In this document: positions 1-5,052 of the stretch, in pieces
How positions within the stretch are numbered: the stretch's first letter is position 1
Layout: each line of letters opens with the position of its first letter
Assembly: GCA_027357125.1 (NCBI GenBank)
Contig: DAHVVW010000093.1
Coordinates: 1-7,485, forward strand
Direction: 5' to 3'
Source of the DNA: Clostridiales bacterium
Lineage (GTDB): Bacteria; Bacillota; Desulfitobacteriia; Desulfitobacteriales; Desulfitobacteriaceae
Length of the DNA stretch: 7,485 nt
The notes under the pieces: model-generated
Databases searched by the model: none
Seen by the model: only the letters and a program-made list of their open reading frames with translations
What the model was told of the DNA's origin: nothing
Program-made: the position numbers and the translations under genes

Positions 1-384
1 CGAAGTTTGGGGCTTAACTAAGCGGGCATCGTTGGCAAAGTAAAAAGAGGCGCGGCTTTTGCCGCAGCAGGCTGAGAGAAAACGCTTGCTCATTAATTCT
101 TTCTGAAGAGGGCGGGCTTTGCCCTCGGCCCAGATGAGGTTTTCTTCAGGTTCGTAGCGCAGGGAGTAAAGATCCTTCTGCTTTTTGATAAACCCTTCAG
201 TGAGCAGGAAGCCGAGCGTAAGTTCTTCAATCTGCGCCGGAGAGCAGAGCAAAGTTACGATTTCTTCTTCATTAAAATAAACTGTTAAGGGAATTTCAGA
301 GACGACGATATCATTAGTGGCTGTAACTAACTGTCCCTGTGCTTTGAGTATGGCAAAACTTTTGATTTCATTCATGTGACTCAT
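1..384 (-). CDS. fdhD: FdhD, formate dehydrogenase accessory sulfurtransferase (3' part outside the window)
   Basis: FdhD moves sulfur from a cysteine desulfurase (IscS in E. coli) onto the molybdenum or tungsten cofactor before it enters formate dehydrogenase; it acts in the cytoplasm. The first 128 residues are visible and the rest lies beyond the left edge. Recognition rests on the early block DIVVSEIPLTVYFNEEEI (residues 25-42), SPAQIEELTLGFLLTEGFI (48-66), and the cysteine loop SACCGKSRASFYF (104-116). E. coli FdhD has a CxxC pair in this loop. Here two Cys are adjacent (106, 107) and the second CxxC position appears to be Ser110, an arrangement I associate with Gram-positive FdhD. The ATG at 384 is chosen because GGGGAGGA lies just upstream (388-395); the in-frame ATG at 375 is a possible alternative. 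The gene is divergent from the Moco operon, which supplies its substrate. Confidence 0.9.
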   Translation of the reverse strand, partial: MSHMNEIKSFAILKAQGQLVTATNDIVVSEIPLTVYFNEEEIVTLLCSPAQIEELTLGFLLTEGFIKKQKDLYSLRYEPEENLIWAEGKARPLQKELMSKRFLSACCGKSRASFYFANDARLVKPQTS

Positions 385-387
385 ATG

Positions 388-433
388 TCCTCCCCTCTGG
401 CTTAGATAATACCTGTAACAATAATTTTCACAA
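388..433 (-). promoter_or_regulatory. Candidate sigma-A promoter and ribosome site for fdhD
   Basis: Reading leftward, TTGTGA (428-433, 4 of 6 to consensus) and TATTAT (406-411, 5 of 6) are separated by 16 nt, followed by the ribosome site GGGGAGGA (388-395). Predicted transcription would start near 400, giving a very short leader. The promoter overlaps the end of the possible small ORF at 402-530. It is inferred from sequence match only. Confidence 0.4.
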
Positions 434-530
434 AAATAATACCTACAATAAAAATACCTATAAGAATCGCAGCTAAGGCATATAGAAAAAAAACCAAGCC
501 TATATTATAATAAACGATAGGGAGAGTCAT
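402..530 (-). CDS. Possible 42-aa hydrophobic membrane peptide upstream of fdhD
   Basis: On the minus strand an ATG at 530 opens 42 codons ending in TAA (402-404), 17 nt before the fdhD start. The peptide begins MTLPIVYYNIGLVFFLYALA, continues with a Gly/Ile-rich stretch of the type LIGIFIVGIIFVK, and ends IIVTGII. It would be almost entirely membrane embedded; Lys35 is the only charged residue. The same frame stays open upstream to a stop at 594-596, adding 21 codons (reading ALSDFQTLRVRNNGEILTLF then D) without any ATG, GTG or TTG. The nearest purine-rich site (GGAG, 551-554) is about 20 nt before the ATG, too far for normal initiation. GC is far below the neighbouring genes. It could be a real small protein, the tail of a decayed gene, or chance in AT-rich DNA. 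No family is recognised. Confidence 0.3.
   Translation of the reverse strand: MTLPIVYYNIGLVFFLYALAAILIGIFIVGIIFVKIIVTGII
408..463. repeat. Three near-identical 11-bp direct repeats, AATACCTRYAA type
   Basis: Plus-strand copies are AATACCTGTAA (408-418), AATACCTACAA (438-448) and AATACCTATAA (453-463). Their starts are 30 and 15 bp apart, and the only differences fall in positions 8 and 9. They overlap the candidate fdhD promoter and the 3' half of the small ORF, where they encode repeated Gly-Ile pairs. They could be regulator sites or a consequence of a repetitive membrane peptide. Confidence 0.5.
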
Positions 531-534
531 ATCA

Positions 535-560
535 AATAATGTGAGAATTTCTCCATTATT
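535..560. promoter_or_regulatory. 26-bp dyad, candidate operator between fdhD and the moa operon
   Basis: An inverted repeat has outer arms AATAATG (535-541) and CATTATT (554-560) and inner arms GAGAA (543-547) and TTCTC (549-553). The inner arms surround a single central base, and one T (542) is unpaired on the left. The near-zero loop favours a dimeric protein site over an RNA hairpin. It lies in the divergent promoter region, so a regulator bound here could affect both directions. I do not recognise the consensus; it does not look like the ModE site I know from E. coli. Confidence 0.5.
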
Positions 561-648
561 TCTTACTCTTAAAGTTTGAAAATCACTTAGCGCTTAAAAA
601 AGGGATTCAGGGTTGTTTAACGAATAAATAGCATGAAAAGCTAAATAA

Positions 649-760
649 ACTCCGAAACTGGATAACCTAAAGCTACGGCAATGGTGACCAGGCAAGTGCC
701 TCATGAAGCGGGCGCTCGGGTATGACCGGAAACGGTGATATCTCCTGATTGGAAAGGAGT
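649..760 (+). ncRNA. Candidate molybdenum-cofactor (Moco-type) riboswitch aptamer
   Basis: The moaA leader is GC-rich and structured, within AT-rich flanks. A closing helix pairs ACTCC (649-653) with GGAGT (756-760). Inside are CTGG/CCAG (658-661 with 688-691), the overlapping hairpin AGGC-AAGT-GCCT (690-701), and a hairpin ACCG-GAAA-CGGT (725-736) with a GNRA tetraloop. The GCAATGGTGACCAGG segment (678-692) and the closing GGAAAGGAGT resemble what I remember of the Moco RNA motif, which commonly precedes moaA. The location directly before moaA and an intrinsic terminator supports a regulatory RNA. Class assignment is from memory and context and could be wrong (for example the related tungsten-cofactor type). 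Confidence 0.68.
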
Positions 761-819
761 CTGTACAATAACGGACATATGTCCGCGGTTATTTGCAGAC
801 CGCGGATATTTTATTTTAG
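759..819 (+). terminator. Expression platform: intrinsic terminator with competing antiterminator helices before moaA
   Basis: The terminator stem TCCGCGGT (782-789) pairs perfectly with ACCGCGGA (799-806), followed by a T-rich run (807-817). Two upstream helices are mutually exclusive with each other, and one competes with the terminator. The palindrome CGGACATATGTCCG (772-785) ties up the 5' terminator arm. GTCTG (759-763) can instead pair with CGGAC (772-776) and free that arm. The last helix also shares bases 759-760 with the aptamer's closing helix. This gives a chain by which ligand binding could alter termination. The direction (on or off) cannot be read safely. Confidence 0.65.
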
Positions 820-833
820 AAACGAGGGCTAGT

Positions 834-1799
834 ATGCAGGACCAATTCAAAAGGCAAATTGAATATCTCCGGATCTCGGTAACGGATCGCTGCAACCTGC
901 GCTGTCGGTACTGCATGCCGGAAGAAGGGGTTAATTGGATTTCCCACGATTCTATTCTTTCGTTTGAAGAAATTTTGCGTCTGATAAACATCAGTACCCG
1001 CTTCGGCTTTCGGCGTTTCCGTATCACCGGAGGGGAGCCTTTAGTGCGCAAGGGGATTCTCTCATTTTTAGAGCAGGCATCCCAGATCCCTGGCGTGGAT
1101 GATCTAATGCTTACGACGAATGGGATTTTACTGGCTGAGCACGCTTTTGACCTGAAGCGGGCAGGGGTGCAGCGGGTAAATGTCAGTTTGGATACACTGG
1201 ACCCCAAGCGTTTTCGGCATATTACCAGGGGCGGGGATGTGCACCAAGTGTTGCAAGGAGTTTTTCGCTCCCTCGAAGCCGGACTTGATCCGGTGAAGTT
1301 GAATGTCGTAGTATCACGGAGTCAAAACCTTGAAGAATTGCCTAAGCTTACAGAGCTGGCGCGCACTTATCCGCTCCATGTACGTTTTATTGAACTGATG
1401 CCGATTGGTGCTTCCGACCGGGATGAGTTCGTGCCGATTACGGAAATGCAGGAGATCTTGGGAATCCAGGATGTGTTGGCTACCGAAGATGTCCAAGGCG
1501 GAGGCCCGGCGGAATATTACCGCCCGCCCGGATTTAAGGGCACAATCGGGTTTATCAGCGCTTTGAGCAGGCACTTCTGCCATACCTGCAACAGAGTGCG
1601 CTTGACGGCGGACGGCAAACTCAGGCCTTGCCTGCATAGCAGCTTCGAAGTGGATTTGCGTCAAGCTTTGCGCAGCGCTGCCAGTGATGCGGAAATTGGG
1701 GATTTGTTTGCTAAGGGTGTTTGGCTGAAACCAGCTGAACATCATATGAATGATGAGGAATGGCAGGACCAACGCCTTATGTCCCAGATTGGAGGTTGA
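834..1799 (+). CDS. moaA: MoaA, GTP 3',8-cyclase (radical SAM)
   Basis: MoaA carries out the first step of Moco synthesis: radical SAM conversion of GTP to 3',8-cyclo-7,8-dihydro-GTP, which MoaC turns into cPMP. The protein is 321 aa, normal for the family. The N-terminal cluster motif is DRCNLRCRYCMP with Cys20, Cys24 and Cys27 (CxxxCxxC). ITGGEPLVRKG (64-74) is the SAM-binding GGEP region. The second Fe-S cluster uses Cys249, Cys252 and Cys266 (C-x2-C-x13-C) in HFCHTCNRVRLTADGKLRPC. The C-terminus ends in the functionally important Gly-Gly. The start is the ATG at 834 with GAGGG at 824-828; a longer frame opening at GTG 735 runs through the riboswitch and terminator and is not credible. It is the first gene of the operon and its stop is 3 nt before moaC. 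Confidence 0.97.
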   Translation: MQDQFKRQIEYLRISVTDRCNLRCRYCMPEEGVNWISHDSILSFEEILRLINISTRFGFRRFRITGGEPLVRKGILSFLEQASQIPGVDDLMLTTNGILLAEHAFDLKRAGVQRVNVSLDTLDPKRFRHITRGGDVHQVLQGVFRSLEAGLDPVKLNVVVSRSQNLEELPKLTELARTYPLHVRFIELMPIGASDRDEFVPITEMQEILGIQDVLATEDVQGGGPAEYYRPPGFKGTIGFISALSRHFCHTCNRVRLTADGKLRPCLHSSFEVDLRQALRSAASDAEIGDLFAKGVWLKPAEHHMNDEEWQDQRLMSQIGG

Positions 1800-1802
1800 G
1801 AC

Positions 1803-2288
1803 ATGGAATTGACCCATTTTGATGAAGAAGGGCGCGCGCGCATGGTTGACGTGAGTGCCAAGGACGAGACGGCACGGGTGGCGGTAGCCCGCGGCCAGGT
1901 TGAGATGAAGCCTGAGACTATGAGGCTAATCAAAGAAGGGGAGATTGCCAAGGGAGATGTCCTGGGGGTTGCCCAAGTGGCGGGAATTATGGCTGCGAAA
2001 CAAACCTCAGCTTTAATTCCAATGTGCCACCCCTTAAACATTACCAGTGCCAAATTAAACTTTCATTTAGAAGGGCCCGGTACGGTCGAGATCGAAGCGA
2101 TTGTCAAAGTTGCCGGGAAAACCGGGGTGGAGATGGAAGCTCTGACTGCAGTGAGCGTGGCCGCTTTAACAATTTACGATATGTGTAAAGCAGTCGATAA
2201 GACGATGACAATCAAAGATATCTATTTAGCGGAAAAGTCCGGAGGAAAAAGCGGGCACTTTATCAGGGAAAAAAATACCTTAAAGTAG
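1803..2288 (+). CDS. moaC: MoaC, cyclic pyranopterin monophosphate synthase
   Basis: MoaC converts the MoaA product 3',8-cyclo-dihydro-GTP into cPMP, the first stable Moco intermediate. It is 161 aa, full length for this single-domain, usually hexameric enzyme. Expected active-site segments are present: [15 protein letters not shown] with Lys50, LIPMCHPL with Cys75 and His76, [28 protein letters not shown] with Glu110, Glu112, Asp126 and Lys129, and the closing KSGGKSGHF. The ribosome site GGAGG (1791-1795) lies inside the end of moaA, 7 nt before the ATG, so translation of the two genes is probably coupled. Confidence 0.97.
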   Translation: MELTHFDEEGRARMVDVSAKDETARVAVARGQVEMKPETMRLIKEGEIAKGDVLGVAQVAGIMAAKQTSALIPMCHPLNITSAKLNFHLEGPGTVEIEAIVKVAGKTGVEMEALTAVSVAALTIYDMCKAVDKTMTIKDIYLAEKSGGKSGHFIREKNTLK

Positions 2289-2312
2289 ATTTGTATGAAA
2301 GGATGAATACTA

Positions 2313-2747
2313 ATGGGGAAAATCGTAGCCGTATGTACGAGTGAAAGGAAAGGCACCCGTAAGAAAAACGTAGAAGCAGGGGTGCTGAAAATTAATTTCG
2401 GAATCGAAGGAGATGCGCACGGAGGAGACTGGCACCGTCAGGTAAGCCTGCTGGCCTTGGAAAGCATTAAGAAGATGCAGGAGAAAGGGCTTGACGTGCA
2501 TCCGGGGGATTTTGCTGAGAATTTAACCACGGAAGATATTGATTTAGTAAGTCTGCCGGTGGGGACGAAGCTAAAAATTGGGGAGAGCAGCCTGGGGGAG
2601 GTAACTCAAATCGGTAAAGAATGCCACAATAAATGTGCTATTTACTACCAGGCCGGAGATTGCGTAATGCCCAAGGAGGGTATTTTCATAAAAGTTCTCA
2701 CAGGCGGACCGGTATACGTAGGAGATAAAATCGAGGTGGTTTCCTAA
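2313..2747 (+). CDS. Stand-alone MOSC domain protein
   Basis: A 144-aa protein made of a single MOSC domain, the fold at the C-terminus of Moco sulfurases and of mARC/YiiM-type enzymes. Family signatures are FGIEGDAHGGDWHRQVSLL (29-47), HPGDFAENL (63-71), and the cysteine region GKECHNKCAIYYQAGDCVMP (101-120) with Cys104, Cys108 and Cys117, then EGIF and GGPVYVGD. In MOSC proteins a conserved Cys is thought to bind the cofactor or carry sulfur. Short forms lacking the aminotransferase and beta-barrel domains are often found in Moco gene clusters, but their exact reaction is unsettled, so no symbol is given. Position between moaC and mogA implies a role in handling the pterin or finished cofactor. 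The stop codon overlaps the mogA start by one base. Confidence 0.9.
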   Translation: MGKIVAVCTSERKGTRKKNVEAGVLKINFGIEGDAHGGDWHRQVSLLALESIKKMQEKGLDVHPGDFAENLTTEDIDLVSLPVGTKLKIGESSLGEVTQIGKECHNKCAIYYQAGDCVMPKEGIFIKVLTGGPVYVGDKIEVVS

Positions 2748-3244
2748 TGTTCCGCGTGGGTATCATTACTGCCAGTGACAAGGGGTCGCGCGGGGAGAGA
2801 GAGGACTTGTCCGGTCCGGCTTTGCGCGAATTGGTGCGCGAGATCGAAGGGGAAGTCGTGGAATATGAGGTTTTGCCTGACGACCGGGAGTTGATCGCCG
2901 AGACGCTGAGACGCTGGGCTGATGAATTGCAGTTGGATTTGATCCTGACCACCGGCGGAACAGGATTTTCCCAGCGTGATGTTACCCCGGAGGCAACTTT
3001 GGCAATAGCAGAACGGAATGTCCCCGGCATCGCAGAGGTAATGCGTGCTGAGAGTCTTAAAGCCACGCCCAAGGCGATGCTGAGCAGGGCGGTGGCAGTT
3101 ATAAGGAAGTACACATTGATCATTAACATGCCCGGCAGTCCGAAAGCTGTGCGGGAATGTTGGCAGGCGGTCTCTCCTGCGCTTACCCATGGAATTGAGA
3201 TTCTTAAAGGGGAAGCAAGCGAGTGTGGGACGCCGACAGCTTAA
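2747..3244 (+). CDS. mogA: MogA/MoaB family molybdopterin adenylyltransferase
   Basis: This enzyme adenylylates molybdopterin with ATP, preparing it for molybdate insertion by MoeA. It is 165 aa, the usual size of stand-alone MogA/MoaB proteins. Motifs are ITASDKGSRGEREDLSGP (7-24), the molybdopterin-binding LTTGGTGFSQRDVTPEAT (67-84) with Asp78, INMPGSPKAVRE (126-137), and ALTHGIEILKG near the end. MogA and MoaB share this fold and are hard to separate by sequence; a dissimilatory MoaB is less likely here. The ATG at 2747 overlaps the preceding stop (TAATG), with GAGGTGG upstream at 2733-2739. It is the last gene of the operon, 28 nt before a terminator. MoeA is not in the window, so the cluster is incomplete on its own. 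Confidence 0.93.
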   Translation: MFRVGIITASDKGSRGEREDLSGPALRELVREIEGEVVEYEVLPDDRELIAETLRRWADELQLDLILTTGGTGFSQRDVTPEATLAIAERNVPGIAEVMRAESLKATPKAMLSRAVAVIRKYTLIINMPGSPKAVRECWQAVSPALTHGIEILKGEASECGTPTA

Positions 3245-3272
3245 AGGACATGACCTGGATTTCTGAGAGGAT

Positions 3273-3293
3273 GAGGCCGCTACGGCCTCTTTT
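3273..3293 (+). terminator. Intrinsic terminator of the moaA-mogA operon
   Basis: The perfect 7-bp stem GAGGCCG (3273-3279) with CGGCCTC (3283-3289), loop CTA, is followed by TTTT (3290-3293). It lies 28 nt after mogA and marks the operon end. Confidence 0.85.
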
Positions 3294-3362
3294 CCGTATT
3301 CTGATGCATGGGCTCAACTAATGTTGCTTGGCCTGTCACTCCTGTCCATTTCCAGCGTACAC

Positions 3363-3390
3363 TATACTAGACAAGCAGGAAACGGGGTGA
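3363..3390 (+). promoter_or_regulatory. Candidate -10 element and ribosome site for the NYN gene
   Basis: TATACT (3363-3368) is a good -10 hexamer, but no convincing -35 sits 16-18 nt upstream (TCCTGT at best). GGGGTGA (3384-3390) is a strong ribosome site 4 nt before the GTG start and decides that start. Confidence 0.4.
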
Positions 3391-3394
3391 AAGA

Positions 3395-4216
3395 GTGAAA
3401 GCCATTGCGTTTGTCGATTACGAGAACATTTGGACCGGCATGCAGGAACGAGGGTACAAACTGGCACCTGAATTGCTCGTGCAGGCTTTGCAACAGTATG
3501 CCCAGCGGACGGACAAGGACTTATTGGCTATTTATCTCTTTGCCAATTTTGATCGCGAGGAGTTCTGGCGCACCCAGACTACCTTCGAAAAAACGAATGT
3601 ATTCACCAGACATGTGTATGGAAAAAACAATTACTCAAATACAGATTTGCGTCGTAATGCTGCAGATTTGGAGCTTATGCTTGAGGCTCTGGAGATTTTG
3701 CTGACACGGCCCTCTACGGTAGATGTCTTTGTATTATTAAGCGGGGATGGGGATTTCCTGCCTTTGATCAGGAAGATCCGGGCCTGGGGGAAAGAGGTTA
3801 GGGTTATCGGAGTGGATGGCAGTGTTCACCATTCCCTGCAGCCCTATTGCGAAAGTACGGGGATTGTCACCGAGATGCTCAGCTTTGGTTCGGATGAAGA
3901 ATATCACCCGGAAGCTGACCTGGAGCAGGCACTTGGGATCCTGGCGCAAATACAAATGCGTCTGCCTTATGTTGCTTCTACCAAGGCCCGCACCGCCCTG
4001 AGTGAGCGGCTGGCGCGGCCGGTAACCCAGGTTAAAGAGCTTATCCGCTATGCTTTACGTGAGAAAATTCTAATTGAACGTGAGCATTCCGATCCCAGTC
4101 TTCGTATCGGCAGGACGAAGATTTACCTTCTTAATATTGAGCATCCTGTTGTGCAGGCCAACCTCGGACCTCTGATCGAGGAAATAAGAGAACGGTACGC
4201 GAGGCTGGAACAATAA
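3395..4216 (+). CDS. NYN domain (PIN-like) putative ribonuclease with C-terminal winged-helix-like region
   Basis: A 273-aa protein. Residues 1-160 form a NYN/LabA-type PIN-like domain: AIAFVDYENIW with Asp8 and Asn11, NTDLRRNAADLELMLEAL with Asp91, VFVLLSGDGDFLPLI with Asp118 and Asp120, and KEVRVIGV. These acidic residues are those expected to bind metal in this nuclease superfamily, so single-strand RNA cleavage is a reasonable guess, but the substrate is unknown. Residues about 175-255 (LEQALGILAQIQM, ALSERLARPVTQVKELIRYALREKILIERE) look like a winged-helix or OST-HTH-like module, plausible for nucleic-acid binding. The GTG start at 3395 follows GGGGTGA. The gene stands alone between a terminator and a long hairpin, so it appears monocistronic. 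A regulatory role in RNA turnover is inference. Confidence 0.85.
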   Translation: MKAIAFVDYENIWTGMQERGYKLAPELLVQALQQYAQRTDKDLLAIYLFANFDREEFWRTQTTFEKTNVFTRHVYGKNNYSNTDLRRNAADLELMLEALEILLTRPSTVDVFVLLSGDGDFLPLIRKIRAWGKEVRVIGVDGSVHHSLQPYCESTGIVTEMLSFGSDEEYHPEADLEQALGILAQIQMRLPYVASTKARTALSERLARPVTQVKELIRYALREKILIEREHSDPSLRIGRTKIYLLNIEHPVVQANLGPLIEEIRERYARLEQ

Positions 4217-4244
4217 CATTTCGCTATCATAGAGAAAATAACGG

Positions 4245-4275
4245 AGCTGTTCCAAGGAAGATTTGGAACAGCTTT
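4245..4275 (+). terminator. Long hairpin after the NYN gene, probable terminator
   Basis: The perfect 11-bp stem AGCTGTTCCAA (4245-4255) with TTGGAACAGCT (4263-4273) has a 7-nt loop. It lies 28 nt after the NYN stop. The T tail on this strand is short (TTT), while the opposite strand reads CCGTTATTTTC, so it may act on convergent transcription from the right as well. Confidence 0.6.
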
Positions 4276-4315
4276 GCAGTGTGCCAGCTCTCAAAAGATT
4301 TTCAGAATTAAGTAA

Positions 4316-4340
4316 AGTCGGGCAGATATTCTGCCCGGCT
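4316..4340 (-). terminator. Hairpin downstream of the 82-aa ORF
   Basis: The stem CGGGCAG (4319-4325) with CTGCCCG (4331-4337), loop ATATT, extends by three more pairs including one G-U to 4316-4340. Read leftward it follows the 82-aa gene and is succeeded by a moderately T-rich run (TTTACTTAATT). The stem sequence GCCGGGCAG is shared with the hairpin downstream of the paralogue (4755-4776), so it seems to have been duplicated with the gene. Confidence 0.55.
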
Positions 4341-4407
4341 TCTAGGGTCTAGTTAAGGCTACTTGTCCTGACGGTTAAGGAGGCTTTGTGGCTGGTTTGA
4401 AATGGTA

Positions 4408-4656
4408 TTATTGACTCACGAAAGTAACACTGCGCAGCGGGATGCGTACTACAGGGCGGATGCCGTCAATTGGGGTGCCGATGTTGGAATGGAGCAGGGC
4501 GTTTGTCAGCAATGCGACTCCGTCTTGCAAACCGCCGAAGTTGCCCAACCAGAAGCCGGAGTCCATACCTACAGCCAATCTGGTCCCTATGGGATAGGTG
4601 TCAAACAAGCCAACAACAAAAGGAACGGGTGCGAATGGAACGCCAAACAAACTCAT
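4408..4656 (-). CDS. Small uncharacterised protein, paralogue A of a tandem pair (82 aa)
   Basis: I do not recognise this family. The protein is short and neutral-hydrophobic, starting MSLFGVPFAPVPFVVGLFD, with the core YPIGTRLAVGMDSGFWLGN, FGGLQDGVALLTN, and the end GTPIDGIRPVVRIPLR then SVTFVSQ. Gly, Pro and aromatic residues are frequent, Cys and Lys are absent, and there is no clear signal peptide. It is about 80 percent identical over roughly 65 residues to the protein at 4786-5043. Minus-strand coding is favoured because protein similarity in this frame far exceeds that of the long plus-strand frames, and because both copies have AAAGGGG about 9 nt before the ATG (4665-4671 here). The upstream leader with a hairpin is also conserved. 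A structural or spore-surface role is only a guess from composition and context. Confidence 0.7.
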   Translation of the reverse strand: MSLFGVPFAPVPFVVGLFDTYPIGTRLAVGMDSGFWLGNFGGLQDGVALLTNALLHSNIGTPIDGIRPVVRIPLRSVTFVSQ

Positions 4657-4664
4657 AAACCGTT

Positions 4665-4714
4665 ACCCCTTTCTCGAGATTGATTAGCCGCGTGATGCGG
4701 CTGCAGAAGATGAG
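4665..4714 (-). promoter_or_regulatory. Conserved leader hairpin and ribosome site, copy A
   Basis: The minus-strand order is CTCATCTTCTG (4704-4714), a hairpin AGCCGC-N5-GCGGCT (4686-4702), then GAGAAAGGGG as ribosome site. The same order occurs before paralogue B, while the bases of the stem differ but still pair, which suggests the structure itself is kept. Confidence 0.5.
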
Positions 4715-4751
4715 AGGAAAACGGCTTGGAATATCTGAGAGTAATATTATG

Positions 4752-4784
4752 TGCCCGGGCAGGTTTTCCTGCCCGGCATTTTTT
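4752..4784 (+). terminator. Strong plus-strand intrinsic terminator between the two paralogues
   Basis: The perfect 9-bp GC-rich stem CCGGGCAGG (4755-4763) with CCTGCCCGG (4768-4776), loop TTTT, extends through a one-base bulge to 4752 and 4778. It is followed by six T (4779-4784) on the plus strand only. Read leftward, downstream of paralogue B, there is no T tract, so its efficient direction is opposite to the gene it follows. Confidence 0.75.
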
Positions 4785-4785
4785 A

Positions 4786-5043
4786 TTATTGGCTGACAAA
4801 GGTGATATTGCGGAGCGGAATGCGCACAACCGGACGGATGCCATCAATCGGGGTGCCCACATTCGAGAACAACTGAGCGTTTGTCAGCAGAGCGACTCCG
4901 TCTTGAAGCCCGCCGAAGTTACCGCGCCAGAATCCCGAGTCCATCCCAATGAGGAGAAGAGCGCCAATGGGGTAGGTGTCAAACAAGCCCACGATGAAAG
5001 GTTTACAATAGGGATACCCCCACCACCCAGTACCAAAGCCCAT
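4786..5043 (-). CDS. Small uncharacterised protein, paralogue B of a tandem pair (85 aa)
   Basis: Paralogue of the 82-aa gene to its left; no known family recognised. The N-terminus differs (MGFGTGWWGYPYCKPFIVGL, rich in Gly, Trp, Tyr), while FDTYPIG, IGMDSGFWRGNFGGLQDGV, ALLTNAQLFSNVGTPIDGIR and PVVRIPLRNITFVSQ match copy A closely. It has a single Cys (13). Stop-to-stop spacing of the copies is 378 bp. The ribosome site AAAGGGG (5053-5059) precedes the ATG by 9 nt. It is the first of the pair in the direction of transcription, preceded by an approximately 140-nt leader if the sigma-K-like promoter at 5188-5218 is used. The variable, aromatic N-terminus with a constant C-terminal part suggests a shared assembly or binding surface with a variable face (inference). 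Confidence 0.72.
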   Translation of the reverse strand: MGFGTGWWGYPYCKPFIVGLFDTYPIGALLLIGMDSGFWRGNFGGLQDGVALLTNAQLFSNVGTPIDGIRPVVRIPLRNITFVSQ

Positions 5044-5052
5044 AAAATATTG

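Noticed and set aside
408..463. CRISPR array
   Set aside because: The repeats are only 11 bp, at 15-30 bp spacing, with AT-rich similar spacers and no cas genes.
571..648. Sigma-A promoter for the moa operon
   Set aside because: TTGAAA (576-581) and TTGTTT (613-618) lack a -10 at proper spacing, so no promoter is called, although one must exist upstream of the leader.
735..833. GTG-initiated N-terminal extension of MoaA (33 residues)
   Set aside because: It runs through the riboswitch and terminator hairpin and encodes no family sequence; ATG 834 has its own ribosome site and gives the normal length.
4376..4414. AAGGAGG followed by GTG 4388 and an 8-codon ORF on the plus strand
   Set aside because: A good ribosome site, but the product is only eight residues and overlaps the end of paralogue A; no supporting context.
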